Assembly: GCA_963762965.1 (NCBI GenBank)
Contig: CAVXME010000001.1
Coordinates: 2,790,001-2,854,000 of the forward strand
Length of the DNA stretch: 64,000 nucleotides
From: DATBAX01 sp963762965
GTDB lineage: Bacteria > Acidobacteriota > Terriglobia > Terriglobales > Acidobacteriaceae
Reading direction: 5' to 3'
Shown: positions 63,097 through 64,000 of the stretch, in pieces
How positions within the stretch are numbered: the first letter of the stretch is position 1
Layout: each line of letters starts with the position of its first letter
Notes under the pieces: generated by a model
Seen by the model: the letters and a program-made list of their open reading frames with translations, nothing else
Database searches by the model: none
Told to the model about the DNA's origin: nothing
Translations under genes and position numbers: made by a program

Positions 63097-64000
63097 ATGT
63101 TTTTGGGATTAACACTGGAAGTTTGGGTCTTTGTCGGGCTGGGCATGATGGCTCTTGTGTTCCTCATGAGTACGTTGGCCGGACTGTATCGCAAAGCGGG
63201 CCCGCATGAGGCGCTGATCGTTTACGGCGTCGGTGGAACGCGGGTGGTGAAGGGGCATGGCACGATCGTTCTCCCCATGGTGCAAATCTGCCGCGGATTG
63301 TCATTGGAGTTGATGTCGTTCGACGTCGCTCCGCAACAGGACCTCTATACCAAGCAGGGCGTCGCGGTCACGGTTGAGGCCGTTGCGCAAATCAAAGTCA
63401 AGTCGGACATGGAGTCCATCCTGACGGCGGCGGAGCAGTTCCTCACCAAGACTCCACAGGAACGCGAAGGTTTGATTCGCCTCGTCATGGAAGGTCACCT
63501 GCGTGGCATCATCGGACAACTCACGGTGGAAGAAATCGTCAAGCAGCCGGAGATGGTCGCCGACCGCATGCGCTCCACTTGCGCCGACGACATGAACAAG
63601 ATGGGCCTCGAAGTCATTTCGTTCACCATCAAGGAAGTCCGCGACAAGAACGAGTACATCACCAACATGGGCAAGCCGGACGTCGCCCGCATCAAGCGCG
63701 ACGCCGATGTGGCCACGGCCGAAGCTGACCGTGACACGGCCATCAAGCGCGCATTGGCGCAGCGCGAATCCGCGGTAGCTAAAGCGCAAGCCGACCAGGA
63801 GCGCGTGCTGGCAGAGACGCTTTCGCTTGCCAAGCAAGCGGAAGCGCAGCGCGATCTGGAGGTCAAGAAAGCGCAATACGTCGAAGTCACCAAGCGGCAG
63901 CAGGCGCAGGCCGATAAAGCCTACGACATCCAAACCAACATCATGCAGCAACAGGTCATCGCCGAGCAGGTGAAGGTGCAACAGGTCGAGAAAGAACAGC
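63097..64000 (+). CDS. Flotillin/SPFH protein, 5' part (cut by window end)
   Basis: The first 301 codons of a flotillin-like protein; the gene continues past the window. ATG 63097 follows a perfect AGGAGG at 63087-63092. An N-terminal membrane helix (VWVFVGLGMMALVFLMSTLA) precedes the SPFH domain (YRKAGPHEALIVYGVGGTRV, GHGTIVLPMVQICRGLSLEL, DVAPQQDLYTKQGVAVTVEA, GLIRLVMEGHLRGIIGQLTV). A long Ala/Glu/Gln-rich coiled coil follows (DVATAEADRDTAIKRALAQR...). Flotillins organise membrane microdomains; the nearby NfeD is its usual partner. Confidence 0.92.
   Translation, partial: MFLGLTLEVWVFVGLGMMALVFLMSTLAGLYRKAGPHEALIVYGVGGTRVVKGHGTIVLPMVQICRGLSLELMSFDVAPQQDLYTKQGVAVTVEAVAQIKVKSDMESILTAAEQFLTKTPQEREGLIRLVMEGHLRGIIGQLTVEEIVKQPEMVADRMRSTCADDMNKMGLEVISFTIKEVRDKNEYITNMGKPDVARIKRDADVATAEADRDTAIKRALAQRESAVAKAQADQERVLAETLSLAKQAEAQRDLEVKKAQYVEVTKRQQAQADKAYDIQTNIMQQQVIAEQVKVQQVEKEQ

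Overview
The window looks like chromosomal DNA of a Gram-negative bacterium of the Acidobacteriota, probably a Koribacter/Terriglobia-like soil lineage. This is inferred from gene content, not from a database search. Supporting features are a moderately high GC content; LpxB, an LptE-like lipoprotein and an MsbA-like exporter, which imply lipopolysaccharide; a type IV pilus PilB-PilT-PilC-PilS-PilR cluster; NtrY/NtrX-like sensor and regulator; secreted GH3 and GH10 glycosidases; a secreted TIG/NHL-type protein; and many dispersed palindromic repeats between genes. I saw no tRNA, rRNA operon, CRISPR array, prophage or insertion sequence. The one RNA gene I can support is the small SRP RNA at about 5757-5868.

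Layout: 1-2618 is a minus-strand run rimO-yacG-pgpA followed by a TIG/NHL protein cut by the window edge. 2771-5601 holds an outer-membrane beta-barrel protein convergent with a membrane transglutaminase. 5757-6946 holds the SRP RNA and a fabH that appears frameshifted twice. 6985-18095 is almost all minus strand: a hypothetical protein, an M1-peptidase-like protein with a destroyed zinc site, lpxB, a small membrane protein, a GH3 glucosidase/xylosidase, an MsbA-like ABC exporter and fabF. 18230-24866 is mostly plus strand: hemW, an acyl-CoA dehydrogenase, a MazF-type toxin-antitoxin pair (minus), meaB, methylmalonyl-CoA epimerase, tsaB, rimI and a DUF465 protein. 25014-29275 is a tightly overlapping operon psd-pssA-(Asd-like)-lptE-holA, closed by a hairpin shared with rpsT. 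29734-35908 holds a Ycf46-like AAA protein, then phoH-ybeY-corC-era, where Era carries an extra C-terminal RsbW-type ATPase domain.

35912-42232 (minus) holds ntrX-ntrY, a GH10 xylanase and a secreted protein of unknown function. 42549-49937 is the pilus motor and control operon. 49994-64000 is mixed: a TPR protein, a SAM hydrolase (DUF62), a DUF4097 protein, a MacA-like adaptor, a CBS-domain hemolysin-family protein, a PQQ-propeller lipoprotein, two peptide-transporter permeases without their partners, an XRE regulator with a clear promoter and palindrome, NfeD, a DUF1648 protein and a flotillin cut by the window end.

Functional themes are envelope building (LpxB, MsbA, LptE, PssA/Psd, PgpA, FabF/FabH), twitching motility, plant-polymer breakdown and propionate/methylmalonyl metabolism. 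The most unusual signals are: (i) palindromic repeats that occur between genes and also, in frame, inside lpxB and the msbA-like gene; (ii) the Era-RsbW-type fusion; (iii) an NtrX-like regulator without the sigma-54 contact motif; (iv) two enzyme-like proteins lacking catalytic residues; (v) a toxin-antitoxin promoter with three helically phased direct repeats; and (vi) the doubly frameshifted fabH.
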